A DNA stretch of 64,000 nucleotides from Jiangella muralis. Lineage in GTDB: Bacteria > Actinomycetota > Actinomycetes > Jiangellales > Jiangellaceae. The notes beneath the pieces are model-generated. The model did no database searches. It saw only the letters and a program-made list of their open reading frames with translations, and was not told where the DNA came from. Both the position numbers and the translations under genes were made by a program. Below are positions 43,018-58,089 of the stretch, piece by piece. The stretch's first letter is position 1. Each line of letters opens with the position of its first letter. Location: NCBI RefSeq assembly GCF_001270745.1, contig NZ_LFXL01000039.1, positions 1-64,000 on the forward strand, given 5' to 3'.

Positions 43018-43640
43018 GACGCCGGCACCCCGGACCGCACGGTCGTCGCGGCGACCGCACGCATGGACCAGCGGTACACGGCTCCGGCCACGAGGCTCCC
43101 CGCCAGCACCGGCGTCAACGGGAACACATAGGTCGCCGCGCAGGCGGCAGCGATCACGGCCAGGCACGCCAGGGTGGTCGCGGGCTTGCCGATGGCGAAC
43201 ATCAGGGCCGATCGCACCAGCCGGCGCAGCGGCAGGTCGTACGTCACCATCAACGGGAAGAGGTAGACCGAGGTCGCCACGACGACGACGACGGCGATGG
43301 CCGCGATCGCACCGAGCGTGGACGCGATCGGCGGGGCCAGCGCTCCGGCGATCACGAGGTCGGCGAACAGCAACGACGCCACCGCGACGCCGGCCAGGCC
43401 GCTGATCAGGCCCTGCCGCAGGTTCTCCCGGAAGTAGCGAGCGAACGCCGGGACGGCCGGGACGTCGCGGCCCGCCTCCCAGCCGCGCACGACCGCGAAC
43501 ATCGCCGCCGTGGCCGGCCCGGCGGTGACCACCGGCAGACAGGCGATCGCCCACACGGCGCTGAGCAGCACGGTGTCGCTGAATCGCTGCAGAGCCGCGT
43601 ACCACCGGCCTTCGAGCACGTTCGCGTCCGTCGATGCCAT
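43014..43640 (-). CDS. DUF624/YesL family membrane protein
   Basis: 208 residues with about five membrane segments. The opening FSDTVLLSAVWAIACLPVVTAGPATAAMF is the DUF624 signature. YesL-like proteins accompany Lpl-type sugar importers; their role is unknown. First gene of the eight-gene operon; its start faces the IclR gene across 85 bases. Confidence 0.85.
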   Translation of the reverse strand: MASTDANVLEGRWYAALQRFSDTVLLSAVWAIACLPVVTAGPATAAMFAVVRGWEAGRDVPAVPAFARYFRENLRQGLISGLAGVAVASLLFADLVIAGALAPPIASTLGAIAAIAVVVVVATSVYLFPLMVTYDLPLRRLVRSALMFAIGKPATTLACLAVIAAACAATYVFPLTPVLAGSLVAGAVYRWSMRAVAATTVRSGVPAS

Positions 43641-43692
43641 CGCACCTGCCCTTCCGCGGGGAGACTCGTCGTCGAGTCCTTCACCGATCTCC

Positions 43693-43724
43693 TTGCTATC
43701 GGCGCGGCGATGCTAACATAGCAA
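43693..43724. promoter_or_regulatory. Inverted repeat in the divergent IclR/DUF624 promoter
   Basis: TTGCTAT (43693-43699) and ATAGCAA (43718-43724) flank 18 bases immediately before the IclR ATG at 43726. TAACAT (43714-43719) is placed as a -10 for transcription starting at the ATG. Likely binding site of the IclR protein, controlling both directions. Confidence 0.55.
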
Positions 43725-43725
43725 C

Positions 43726-44477
43726 ATGCTCCCAGCGCAACCCAACCAGTCCTTGATCGACGGGCTGGCCTGCCTCCAGACTCTGGCGTCCAGCGAGGCT
43801 CCGATCGGATCGCGTGAGATGGCGCGCCTGCTCGGACTCGAGATCACCAGGGTCAATCGCCTGCTCAAGACGCTCGCCGCTCTCGGCCTGGCCGAGCAGG
43901 ACGAGCGCCGGAAATACCGGCCGGGCCCGGCCATTCACGTGCTCGCGGCACAGAGCCTGTTCGGCTCGGGGCTACTGCGCCGAGCCATCGGGCCGATGGA
44001 GTCGCTCTACGCCTTCGGCCATGTGGTGGCGCTCGGCGTGCTGTGGCGGGACAAGACCGCGTATCTGTTCCACGGACACCCGTCGCATCCGGCCTCGCAC
44101 GGACTCGGGCACGAACGCCTCTACCCCGCCGCGTCCTCCGGCATCGGCCTGATCCTGCTCGCCCATCGCACCGAGGACGAGGTCCGCGCCCTCTATGCCG
44201 ACCCGCCGGTCAGGCTCGAGCGCACGATCCCGCCGGAAGAGGTCGTTCCGGACCTCGACGGCACGAACGGCCTGCTCGCCCGCCTGGCACGCATCCGTGC
44301 CGACGGATGGGCACTGGCACCCATCCCCGGAAGTCCCAACCGAACGCTCGCCGTCGGACTGGGCGACCAGCCCGACGCCGGGATCGGTGTTTCCGGCCGG
44401 TTCGGCGATCACCAGATCGACGAACTGCTGGGAGCACTGCACGACGTCGCCGACCAGATCGTCCAGAAGGAGCAGCA

Positions 44478-44481
<4 letters not shown>
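43726..44481 (+). CDS. IclR-type transcriptional regulator
   Basis: 251 residues. N-terminal winged helix (about 8-65: SREMARLLGLEITRVNRLLKTLAALGLAEQ), then an effector domain of IclR type with PAASSGIGLILLAH at 145-160 and a ligand-pocket half near the C-terminus. Divergent from the importer/hydrolase operon and overlapping the next gene (GTGA), so it probably regulates both arms of the glycan system according to a sugar intermediate. Confidence 0.8.
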
Positions 44482-50388
<5,907 letters not shown>

Positions 50389-50517
50389 GGCCCCCCCAAG
50401 GCTCCGATACCCCCCGCCGGCCCATTATCAAGCCGACGAAACTGGGACGGACTATACGCGCAAGGGTCGAACGGGACCAGTCGAATGAGTCTATTTCGGA
50501 CGAGGGCCCGCGACGGC

Positions 50518-51099
50518 TCAGCCGTTGTAGTGGTTCTGGGCGTAGGTCAGGCCGTCGACGACCACCGCTTCGGCGGCGTCTGCGGCGCGGTCGACCTCGA
50601 GGTCGATCTCCCGCTTCTCAGCAGTGGAGAACGGCTTGAGCACGAACGCGGCAGGGTCCATGCGACCGGGCGGGCGGCCGATGCCGAACCGCAGCCGGCA
50701 GTAGTCGCCGGTGCCGATGCGGGCGCGTACGGAGCGCAGCCCGTTGTGACCGTTGTCACCCCCGCCGAGCTTCAGCCGCACCGTGCCGAACGGGAGGTCC
50801 AACTCGTCGTGCACGACCAGCAGCCGGTCGGGGGTGATCTTGTAGAAGTCGGCGAGCAGCGCGACCGGCCCGCCGGACTCGTTCATGTACGTGTGCGGCT
50901 TGGCCAGCACGGCGCGCGACCCGGGAAGGTCGCCGAGGCGCACCTCGGCGACGTCGGCCCGGAACTTGCGCTGCGACTTCAGCGGCGCGCCGGTCCGCTC
51001 GGCGAGCAGATCGACCACCATGGCCCCGGCGTTGTGCCGGGTGCCGGCATATGTCGGGCCGGGGTTGCCCAGCCCGACCACCAACCACGCGTCGGACAT
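50518..51099 (-). CDS. Peptidyl-tRNA hydrolase
   Basis: 193 residues. GLGNPG at 9-14, catalytic His in GTRHNAGAM (about 22), MNESGGP near 71 and [11 protein letters not shown] near 113 match bacterial Pth. It frees tRNA from stalled peptidyl-tRNA. Order L25 - Pth downstream of Prs and GlmU is conserved in actinobacteria. Confidence 0.96.
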   Translation of the reverse strand: MSDAWLVVGLGNPGPTYAGTRHNAGAMVVDLLAERTGAPLKSQRKFRADVAEVRLGDLPGSRAVLAKPHTYMNESGGPVALLADFYKITPDRLLVVHDELDLPFGTVRLKLGGGDNGHNGLRSVRARIGTGDYCRLRFGIGRPPGRMDPAAFVLKPFSTAEKREIDLEVDRAADAAEAVVVDGLTYAQNHYNG

Positions 51100-51130
51100 C
51101 GGCAGGCTCCCCGGCCCGGCGGAAGTGAAC

Positions 51131-51778
51131 TCAGGACTCGTCGGCAGGCGCCTCGGCCGGTGCCTCCTCGGCGGCGGCCTCGGTGGCCTCGCCCTCGGCG
51201 ACGGCGGCCTCTTCGGTCTCGCCCTCCATCTGCTCAGCGGTCGGGGCGGCGGTGACGTTGACGACCAGCTGGTCGGGGTCGCCCGCCAGCGACGAGCCGC
51301 GCGCCAGGACGAGGTCCTGGGCCAGGATCTGGGTGCCCTCGGCGAGGCCCTCGACGGAGACCTCGATGCTCTCGGGCAGGTGCGTCGCCTCGGCCTCGAT
51401 GGAGACCGTCGGCTGGTCGAGGTTGACCAGCGTGCCCGGCGCCGCCTCGCCCGTGACGTGCACCGCGACCTCGACGGTGACCTTCTCGCCGCGCTTGACC
51501 AGCAGCAGGTCGACGTGCTCGATGAAGCCCTTGAGAGGGTCGCGCTGGACGTGCTTCGGCAGCGCCAACTCGCTGCCCCGGCCCTCGATGTCGAGCGTGA
51601 GGAGCACGTTGGCGGTCTTCAGCGCGAGCATGGTGTCGTGGCCCGGCAGCGCCAGATGGACGGGGTCGGTCCCATGCCCGTAGAGGACCGCGGGAACCTT
51701 GGCAGCGCGGCGGAGGCGGCGCGCGGCGCCCTTGCCGAACTCGGTACGCAGCTCGGCGGCGATCTTGACGTCGGACAC
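51131..51778 (-). CDS. 50S ribosomal protein L25/general stress protein Ctc
   Basis: 215 residues from GTG 51778 after GAGGAG. N-terminal 5S-rRNA-binding L25 domain (about 1-95, [21 protein letters not shown]), the TL5-type C-terminal beta-domain (about 100-185) and an acidic Glu/Ala tail usual in actinobacteria. It lies 31 bases upstream of pth. Confidence 0.95.
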   Translation of the reverse strand: MSDVKIAAELRTEFGKGAARRLRRAAKVPAVLYGHGTDPVHLALPGHDTMLALKTANVLLTLDIEGRGSELALPKHVQRDPLKGFIEHVDLLLVKRGEKVTVEVAVHVTGEAAPGTLVNLDQPTVSIEAEATHLPESIEVSVEGLAEGTQILAQDLVLARGSSLAGDPDQLVVNVTAAPTAEQMEGETEEAAVAEGEATEAAAEEAPAEAPADES

Positions 51779-51962
51779 GGTGAGAACTCCTCGAAACACG
51801 GTGGGCGGTCAGCGGCACGTCGGGCTCGGGCAAGGGCGCGCACCGACTGCGCACCGCGTCGATCACGGTGGCAGCAGAAACTGCACCCTCGCCGAGGCAA
51901 CCGTCGAAGTCTAGCCCTGGAGCAGCCCCGTTGTGAAACCGACCCCGGACCTCCCCCGGCGG

Positions 51963-52943
51963 CTACGCGTTGCCGTTGAAGAGGCTGGTGACCGAACCCT
52001 CTTCGAACACCTCGTGAATCGCCCGGGCGACCAGCGGCGCGATGGACAGCACCGTCAGCTTGTCGAACCGGCGCTCCTGCGGGATCGGCAGCGTGTTGGT
52101 GACGATGACTTCCTTGATGCTGGCCGAGTTCTTCAGCCGGTCGACCGCCGGGCCGGACAGGACGGCGTGCGTGGCGGCGACGAGGACACCCTCGGCGCCC
52201 GCCTCCATCAGCGCCTCGGCGGCCTGGGTGATGGTGCCGGCGGTGTCGATCATGTCGTCGACCAGCAGGCAGGTGCGGCCCTCGACGTCGCCGACGACCT
52301 CGTGCACCTTCACCTCGTTGGCGACCTCGGGGTTGCGCCGCTTGTGGATGATCGCCAGCGGCGTGCCCAGGCGGTCGGCCCAGACGTCGGCCACCCGCAC
52401 CCGGCCGGCGTCCGGCGACACCACCGTCATGTTCTCGGGCGCGTAGTTCTCCTGCACGTGGCCCGCCAGGATCGGCAGCGCCCACAGGTGGTCGACCGGG
52501 CCGTCGAAGAAGCCCTGGATCTGCGCGGTGTGCAGGTCGACGGCCATCAGGCGGTCGGCGCCGGCGGTCCTGAACATGTCGGCGACCAGTCGCGCGGAGA
52601 TCGGCTCGCGGCCGCGGTGCTTCTTGTCCTGCCGGGCGTACCCGTAGAACGGCATGACCACGGTGATCTGCTTGGCCGACGCCCGCTTGAGCGCGTCGAC
52701 CATGATCAGCTGCTCCATGATCCATTCGTTGATCGGCGCGGTGTGGCTCTGGATGACGAACGCGTCGCTGCCGCGCACGCTCTCTTCGAACCGCACGTAG
52801 ATCTCGCCGTTGGCGAAGTTGAAGGTCTTGCTCGGCACCAGGCTGACCCCCAGGTGCTCGGCGACCTCCTCGTTCAGCTCGGGGTGCGCGCGGCCCCCGA
52901 ACAGCATCAGCGTCTTGGTGCCGGTGGCGCGGATCCCCGTCAC
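51963..52943 (-). CDS. Ribose-phosphate pyrophosphokinase
   Basis: 326 residues, class I PRPP synthetase. NFANGEIYVRFEESVRG, the flexible-loop residues KRRNPEVANE and the PRPP site LLVDDMIDTAGT are present. Makes PRPP for nucleotide, His and Trp synthesis. GTG start overlaps the glmU stop. Confidence 0.97.
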   Translation of the reverse strand: MTGIRATGTKTLMLFGGRAHPELNEEVAEHLGVSLVPSKTFNFANGEIYVRFEESVRGSDAFVIQSHTAPINEWIMEQLIMVDALKRASAKQITVVMPFYGYARQDKKHRGREPISARLVADMFRTAGADRLMAVDLHTAQIQGFFDGPVDHLWALPILAGHVQENYAPENMTVVSPDAGRVRVADVWADRLGTPLAIIHKRRNPEVANEVKVHEVVGDVEGRTCLLVDDMIDTAGTITQAAEALMEAGAEGVLVAATHAVLSGPAVDRLKNSASIKEVIVTNTLPIPQERRFDKLTVLSIAPLVARAIHEVFEEGSVTSLFNGNA

Positions 52944-54394
52944 GGCTCGTCCCCCTCGTTCGTCCCCGTGGTGTCACCGGCGGCGGCCTCGGCCGCAGCG
53001 GCGGTCTTGGTGCCGGGACGCTTGCGCGCCACCCAGCCCGCGATGTTGCGCTGCCGGCCGCGCGCGACGGCCAACTCGCCCGGCTCCGTCGCCGACACGA
53101 CCGTCGACCCGGCCGCGACGTAGCTGCCGTCGGCCAGCTCGACCGGCGCGACCAGCACGGAGTCGCTGCCGACGAACACGTGCTTGCCGACCGTGGTCGG
53201 GTGCTTGGCGACGCCGTCGTAGTTGGCGAAGATCGTGCCGGCGCCGATGTTCGCGCCCTCGCCGATGGTGGCGTCGCCGACGTACGTCAGGTGCGGCACC
53301 TTGGCGCCGGGGCCGACCGTCGACTTCTTGATCTCGACGTACGCGCCGGCCTTCGACTTCGTCTCCAGCACCGCGCCCGGCCGCAGGTAGGTGTACGGGC
53401 CCACCGCGGCCTCGGCGCCGATCTGCGCGCCATTGGCGTGCACCCGCACGACGCTGGCGCCCGGCCCGACGACGGTGTCGATGAGCGTGGAGTCGGGGCC
53501 GACCTCGGCGCCGGCGGCGATCTCGGTGCGGCCGCGCAGCTGCACGCCCGGCCGCAGCACGACGTCGCGCTCGAGCACGACGGTGACGTCGATGAACGTG
53601 CTGGCGGGGTCGATCATGGTGACGCCGGAGCGCATCCACTTCTCGGTGACGCGCCGGTTGAACTCGCGGTTCACGGCGGCCAGCTGGACGCGGTCGTTGA
53701 CGCCCTCGGTCTGCCAGGCGTCGCCGGTGACGACGGCGCCGACGCGGCGGCCGTCCTGGCGCGCCAGCCCGAGCACGTCCGTCAGGTACAGCTCGCCCTG
53801 CGCGTTCTGCGTGGTGATGCGGCCCAGCCCGGCGCGCAGCACGGCGGCGTCGAAGGCGTAGATGCCGGAGTTGATCTCGGTGATCGCCAGCGTCGCTTCG
53901 TCGGCGTCCTTGTGCTCGACGATGCGGCCCACCCCGCCGTCGGCCTCGCGCACGATGCGGCCGTACCCGGTGGGATCGGCGACGTGCGCGGTGAGCACGG
54001 TGGCCGCGTTGCCGTCGGCCACGTGCTGCTCGACCAGCTCGTGCAGGGTGTCGCCGGTCAACAGCGGCACGTCGCCGTACGTCACCACGACGACGCCGTC
54101 GAGCTCGGGCAGCGTCTCCAGCGCGACACCGACGGCGTGGCCGGTGCCGAGCTGCTGCTCCTGGACGGCGGTGGTGACGCCCGGCGCGACCTCGGCGAGG
54201 TGCGCGGCGACGAGATCACGGCCATGCCCGATGACCACGCTCAGGTGGTCGGGCTTCAGCTCCTGCGCGGCGGCGACGGCATGCCCGACGAGGCTGCGGC
54301 CGGCCACTTCGTGCAGGACCTTCGGGGTGGACGACTTCATCCGTGTGCCCTCGCCAGCGGCGAGAACGACGACGGCTGCCGGGCGCGTAGTCAC
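52940..54394 (-). CDS. Bifunctional GlcNAc-1-phosphate uridyltransferase / GlcN-1-phosphate acetyltransferase
   Basis: 484 residues. N-terminal pyrophosphorylase with LAAGEGTRMKSSTPKVLHEVAG (about 12-33), then a left-handed beta-helix from about 260 with hexapeptide repeats and the acetyltransferase residues in YVEIKKSTVGPG. Makes UDP-GlcNAc for wall synthesis. Ala-rich C-terminal tail is usual in actinobacteria. Confidence 0.97.
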   Translation of the reverse strand: MTTRPAAVVVLAAGEGTRMKSSTPKVLHEVAGRSLVGHAVAAAQELKPDHLSVVIGHGRDLVAAHLAEVAPGVTTAVQEQQLGTGHAVGVALETLPELDGVVVVTYGDVPLLTGDTLHELVEQHVADGNAATVLTAHVADPTGYGRIVREADGGVGRIVEHKDADEATLAITEINSGIYAFDAAVLRAGLGRITTQNAQGELYLTDVLGLARQDGRRVGAVVTGDAWQTEGVNDRVQLAAVNREFNRRVTEKWMRSGVTMIDPASTFIDVTVVLERDVVLRPGVQLRGRTEIAAGAEVGPDSTLIDTVVGPGASVVRVHANGAQIGAEAAVGPYTYLRPGAVLETKSKAGAYVEIKKSTVGPGAKVPHLTYVGDATIGEGANIGAGTIFANYDGVAKHPTTVGKHVFVGSDSVLVAPVELADGSYVAAGSTVVSATEPGELAVARGRQRNIAGWVARKRPGTKTAAAAEAAAGDTTGTNEGDEP

Positions 54395-54499
54395 GCGTTC
54401 GTGCTCCTCGGCTTCGGTGGCGGGCTCGGTTCCGAGGGTACCTGCCCGGTGTCGCCGACGAGAACTCGATCAGCGACCTGATCGGGGATTCGAACCACG

Positions 54500-54574
54500 C
54501 TCCGCCGCCAGGACTCGAACCTGGACCGAAACACCTTCAAAGGGTGCCGTGCTAACCGATTACACTACGGCGGA
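54500..54574 (-). tRNA. tRNA-Gln (anticodon TTG)
   Basis: Cloverleaf on the minus strand: acceptor TCCGCCG with CGGCGGA, anticodon stem GCACC/GGTGT, loop CTTTGAA with anticodon TTG, T-arm CCAGG-TTCGAGT-CCTGG. Discriminator G; CCA is not encoded. Confidence 0.93.
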
Positions 54575-54618
54575 AGGATGGCGCTCGACTGTCACATCGC
54601 CGCCCGCACCCCACTACG

Positions 54619-55458
54619 TTATCGCCTCGATCGCACGGCTCCCGCCACTGCCGACCACCAGCCGTTCATGATCCGGTACTCCGGCGCGCCCTTCGACACC
54701 CGCACGACCAGGCAACCCCGGTAGCCCTCGTTGACGTTCTTGCGCACCGTCTTCGGGTTGTGCTTCTTGAGCGTGGCCCGGGCGAACCGTTCGACCGGCA
54801 CACCCACGACCTCGGCCCAGTACGCCGTGGCCGCTGCCACGTCGGCGGACTCGTGAATCGACAACCGGAACCGCAGCCGCCCCGGGTCGACCCCGAGCAC
54901 CGCCAGCCATTCCAGGTGGAGGCGGATCATGTCCGGATCGCTGTTGATGAAGCTCAGGTCCTCGGCGGGGTTCCACGGTTTCGACTTGGCACCCTCGGCC
55001 CAGTACGCCACGGCGCCGGCGATCAGCAGTTCACGGTCGGTCAATTCGCCGAACGTTGCCACGATGGTGCGGGTGATCCGCTCGCGTTCGGCGGCGGTCT
55101 GCGCCTTCCTGTGCCGCCACCCGGCCCGAGATGCCTCAGCACGTGCTTCTGCGCGATCTTCGGTCAGAGTCCACGGGAGGTCCTTCGTGATCAGCCATGC
55201 GGTGCTCTTGGCCAGGCCCAGTTCCGCGGCGATCTCCGGCACCGACCGCCCATCGGCGCGCAGCGCTCGCGCGCGCCCGCGCAACTCGTCGGTCACCCGA
55301 GGCCGAGCCCGTCCCTTCCCGTACACGCCGAGGATCCGGCTGATCGTGCTGGCGCCGATACCCAGCTCGGTCTTGATCTCGACGTAGGTCTTTCCATCGG
55401 CGCGCATCGCGTGCACGCGCGCGGCCAGTTCGGTGTCGTCCACGAGGCGTTCGATCAT
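54619..55458 (-). CDS. HTH protein with homing-endonuclease-like C-terminal domain
   Basis: 279 residues. Two helix-turn-helix units in tandem: about 10-45 (TYVEIKTELGIGASTISRILG) and 60-92 (SVPEIAAELGLAKSTAWLI). The C-terminal part (about 135-270: AVAYWAEGAKSKPW, LSFINSDPDMIRLHLEWL, FRLSIHESAD, TLKKHNPKTVRKN) resembles LAGLIDADG-type folds and occurs, as far as I recall, in scattered actinobacterial and phage proteins. It lies 45 bases downstream of tRNA-Gln, a usual place for mobile genes. Function unknown; DNA binding is safe to infer, nuclease activity is a guess. Confidence 0.65.
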   Translation of the reverse strand: MIERLVDDTELAARVHAMRADGKTYVEIKTELGIGASTISRILGVYGKGRARPRVTDELRGRARALRADGRSVPEIAAELGLAKSTAWLITKDLPWTLTEDRAEARAEASRAGWRHRKAQTAAERERITRTIVATFGELTDRELLIAGAVAYWAEGAKSKPWNPAEDLSFINSDPDMIRLHLEWLAVLGVDPGRLRFRLSIHESADVAAATAYWAEVVGVPVERFARATLKKHNPKTVRKNVNEGYRGCLVVRVSKGAPEYRIMNGWWSAVAGAVRSRR

Positions 55459-55579
55459 GACTATAGCTTTGCATTGCTACGGATAGTCATCAACTCGTGT
55501 CGCCGGCAGCCTGTGGACAACCCATATCGGTCCAGACAGGCCGAAGCCGTACACATCGGGAGATCCGGGCTATACGACC

Positions 55580-55607
55580 TACGGCATCGTAGGTTACGGT
55601 GCCGTAA
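55580..55607. promoter_or_regulatory. Tandem operators upstream of the desaturase
   Basis: Two related 12-mers lie 15 bases apart: TACGGCATCGTA (55580-55591) and TACGGTGCCGTA (55595-55606). Each is the centre of a longer inverted repeat: ACCTACG-GCAT-CGTAGGT (55577-55583 with 55588-55594) and TTACGG-TG-CCGTAA (55594-55607). Probable sites of the TetR regulator encoded at 56659, 30 bases before the desaturase start. Confidence 0.65.
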
Positions 55608-55636
55608 GGAAGGTTCCCCTTACACACGGAGACTCC

Positions 55637-56635
55637 ATGGCTTCCACGGACACGGCGAACAGCCCGCAGTCCCCGCCGGCGCCGAGCGACCTCCCTCGCG
55701 GCACGCTGTCGGGCGACACTCAGACGCTCGGCGAACGCATCACGATCGGCGCCTTCATCGCCGTCCCGTTCGTCGCACTCGTGGCCGCCATCCCCGTCGC
55801 GTGGATGGGTGGCTATCTGAGCTGGCTCGACGTCGTGCTCGCCGTGGCCTTCTACGCGTTCACCGGGCACGGAGTCACCGTCGGGTTCCACCGCTACTTC
55901 ACCCACCGGGCCTTCAAGGCGAACCGCGCGGTGAAGAACACGCTGGCCATCGCCGGCAGCATGGCCGTCGAGGGGCCGGTCATCCGCTGGGTGGCCGACC
56001 ACCGCCGGCACCACAAATTCGCCGACAAAGAGGGCGACCCGCACTCCCCGTGGCGCTACGGCGAGACCGTCCCGGCCCTGATCAAGGGGATGTTCTTCGC
56101 CCACATGGGCTGGCTGTTCGACGTCGAGCAGACCGACGCGCGCAAGTTCGCGCCGGACCTCATCAAGGACAACGACATCCGCCGCATCAGCAAGCTGTTC
56201 CCGCTGTGGGTCGCGCTGTCGCTGCTGCTGCCGCCGATCATCGGCGGGCTGGCCACGTGGTCGTGGCACGGCGCGCTGACGGCGTTCTTCTGGGCCACGC
56301 TGGTCCGGGTCGGCCTGCTGCACCATGTCACGTGGTCGATCAACTCCATCTGCCACGCCATCGGCGAGCGGCCGTTCGAGAGCCGCGACAAGTCGGGCAA
56401 CGTGTGGTGGCTGGCGTTCCTGTCGATGGGCGAGTCGTGGCACAACCTGCACCACGCCGACCCCACCTGCGCGCGGCACGGCGTGCTGAAGGGCCAGATC
56501 GACTCCAGCGCCCGGGTCATCTGGGCGCTCGAGAAGGCCGGCTGGGTGTGGGACGTGCGCTGGCCGAGCCCGGAACGCATCCAGTCCAAGCGCGTCGACG
56601 ACTACGGCGGCGAAGCCAACCTCATCGCGGACTGA
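55637..56635 (+). CDS. Acyl-CoA desaturase (delta-9 type)
   Basis: 332 residues, membrane di-iron desaturase. Histidine boxes GFHRYFTHRAF (about 84-94), DHRRHHKFAD (about 120) and ESWHNLHHADP (about 273), with four membrane helices. It inserts a cis double bond in a saturated fatty acyl chain, controlling membrane fluidity. The following TetR gene starts 23 bases after its stop, and paired operators precede it, so the pair is likely a self-regulated unit. Confidence 0.93.
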   Translation: MASTDTANSPQSPPAPSDLPRGTLSGDTQTLGERITIGAFIAVPFVALVAAIPVAWMGGYLSWLDVVLAVAFYAFTGHGVTVGFHRYFTHRAFKANRAVKNTLAIAGSMAVEGPVIRWVADHRRHHKFADKEGDPHSPWRYGETVPALIKGMFFAHMGWLFDVEQTDARKFAPDLIKDNDIRRISKLFPLWVALSLLLPPIIGGLATWSWHGALTAFFWATLVRVGLLHHVTWSINSICHAIGERPFESRDKSGNVWWLAFLSMGESWHNLHHADPTCARHGVLKGQIDSSARVIWALEKAGWVWDVRWPSPERIQSKRVDDYGGEANLIAD

Positions 56636-56658
56636 GACTTCTTTCGCACGACGGGAGC

Positions 56659-57318
56659 ATGATGGGGCGCGTGACCGACGACGTCGCTACGAGACCGCGC
56701 GCCACGCCCAGCAGAGTCCGCATGACCGGCAAGCAGCGCCGCGAGCAGCTGCTCGACGTCGGGCGGGCACTGTTCGCCGAGCGCGGCTACGACGGCACGT
56801 CCATCGAGGAGATCGCGGCCCGGGCCGGCGTCTCCAAGCCGGTGGTCTACGAGCACTTCGGCGGCAAGGAAGGGCTGTACGCCGTCGTCGTCGACCGCGA
56901 GATGGAGCTGCTGCTCGACCGCATCACGACGGCGCTCGCGTCGGCCGCGCACCCGCGGGTCATCCTCGAGCGGGCCGCGCTGACACTGCTCGACTACATC
57001 GAGACGTCCACCGACGGCTTCCGCATCCTGGTCCGCGACTCCCCCGTCGCGCACTCGACCGGCGGGTTCGCCAGCCTCATCTCCGACGCCGCCAGCCAGG
57101 TCGAGCACCTCCTGGCCGCGCAGTTCAAGGCGCGCGGGTTCGCCACGAAGCACGCACCCATGTACGCGCAGATGCTGGTCGGCATGGTCGCGCTGACCGG
57201 CCAGTGGTGGCTGGAGGTCCGCTCGCCGAAGAAGGCCGACGTCGCCGCGCACCTGGTCAACCTCGCCTGGAACGGGCTGTCCGGGCTGGAGCACAAGCCC
57301 CGCCTCACCGACGACTGA
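56659..57318 (+). CDS. TetR family regulator of the desaturase
   Basis: 219 residues from ATG 56659 (ATG 56662 and GTG 56671 also in frame). N-terminal HTH: REQLLDVGRALFAERGYDGTSIEEIAARAGVSKPVVYEHFGGKEGLY (about 28-75), then a helical ligand domain. By position it represses the desaturase in answer to an acyl-CoA or free fatty acid. Ends 3 bases before the stop of the convergent proline-rich gene. Confidence 0.9.
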   Translation: MMGRVTDDVATRPRATPSRVRMTGKQRREQLLDVGRALFAERGYDGTSIEEIAARAGVSKPVVYEHFGGKEGLYAVVVDREMELLLDRITTALASAAHPRVILERAALTLLDYIETSTDGFRILVRDSPVAHSTGGFASLISDAASQVEHLLAAQFKARGFATKHAPMYAQMLVGMVALTGQWWLEVRSPKKADVAAHLVNLAWNGLSGLEHKPRLTDD

Positions 57319-57321
57319 GGC

Positions 57322-58002
57322 TCACAGGCAGATCTCGATCCCCAGCACCTCGAGGCAGATCAGCGAGCCGCCGTCGCCCCCGTCCGGCGGCGGCGTGGAC
57401 GGCTTCGGCTTCTCCGGCGGTTCCTGGGTCGGCGTCGGCTTCGGCTCGGGCGGCTTCGGCGGGGTGGTCGGCGGCTTCGCCGACGGCTGCGGCGTCGGCT
57501 CGTGGCTCGGCGGCGGGGGTGTGGACGACGGTGACGGCTGCGGCTCGTGCGTCTCGCCGTCGGGCGGCGACGACGGCGGCGCGCCGGTGTCGTCGTCGGA
57601 CGGGGTGCCCGGCGGCGTCCCCGGGGGCGCGTCGTCGACGGCGTCGGCCTGCGGCCGGCCCGTCCCATCACCCGTCGACGGGGTGGAGCCCGGGTCCGGC
57701 GGCGGGCCGGCCGCATCGGGCCGGCCCGCCGTCGGCTGGGGTGCGGGGGTGGCCGACGCCGGAGGCGATGCCGGTGACGTCGGTGTGCCCGTGGACTCGC
57801 CCAAGTCGCGGAGCTCCGGATCCTGCCCCTCCGAGAGATCCGGTGTCCGGTCGCGCCCGAAGATCGCCGGCTCGCCCTGGCTCGCCACGACGGCGACGAC
57901 CGGGACGGTGAGCGCGGCGAGCGCCACGAACCGCAGGGTGTGCCGGCGGACGTGGCGCAGCGCCTGAGCGGCGCCGCTGGGCGCTCGTTTGTGTCCCCCC
58001 AC
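57322..58002 (-). CDS. Membrane-anchored proline-rich protein
   Basis: 226 residues. Basic cytoplasmic start, one membrane segment (about 22-42, LRFVALAALTVPVVAVVAS), then about 150 residues dominated by Pro, Thr, Ser, Asp, Glu and Lys, with PPxP and KPPxxP repeats, as in a wall-spanning stalk. The last 14 residues are hydrophobic with two cysteines, LICLEVLGIEICL. No known domain. A stalk with a small C-terminal tag reaching through the peptidoglycan is the simplest view. Confidence 0.6.
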   Translation of the reverse strand: MGGHKRAPSGAAQALRHVRRHTLRFVALAALTVPVVAVVASQGEPAIFGRDRTPDLSEGQDPELRDLGESTGTPTSPASPPASATPAPQPTAGRPDAAGPPPDPGSTPSTGDGTGRPQADAVDDAPPGTPPGTPSDDDTGAPPSSPPDGETHEPQPSPSSTPPPPSHEPTPQPSAKPPTTPPKPPEPKPTPTQEPPEKPKPSTPPPDGGDGGSLICLEVLGIEICL

Positions 58003-58089
58003 GAGGAACGAAGGTATCGCCTGACGATCACCCTGCGTGGCGAAATGCCAGAACTCGTGCCGATGCGGTGCCGTTTGGGGCGGTCGGCG

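Noticed and set aside
54484-54496. Second tRNA next to tRNA-Gln
   Set aside because: The T-arm-like string is present but no acceptor, D or anticodon arm can be built around it; at most a remnant.
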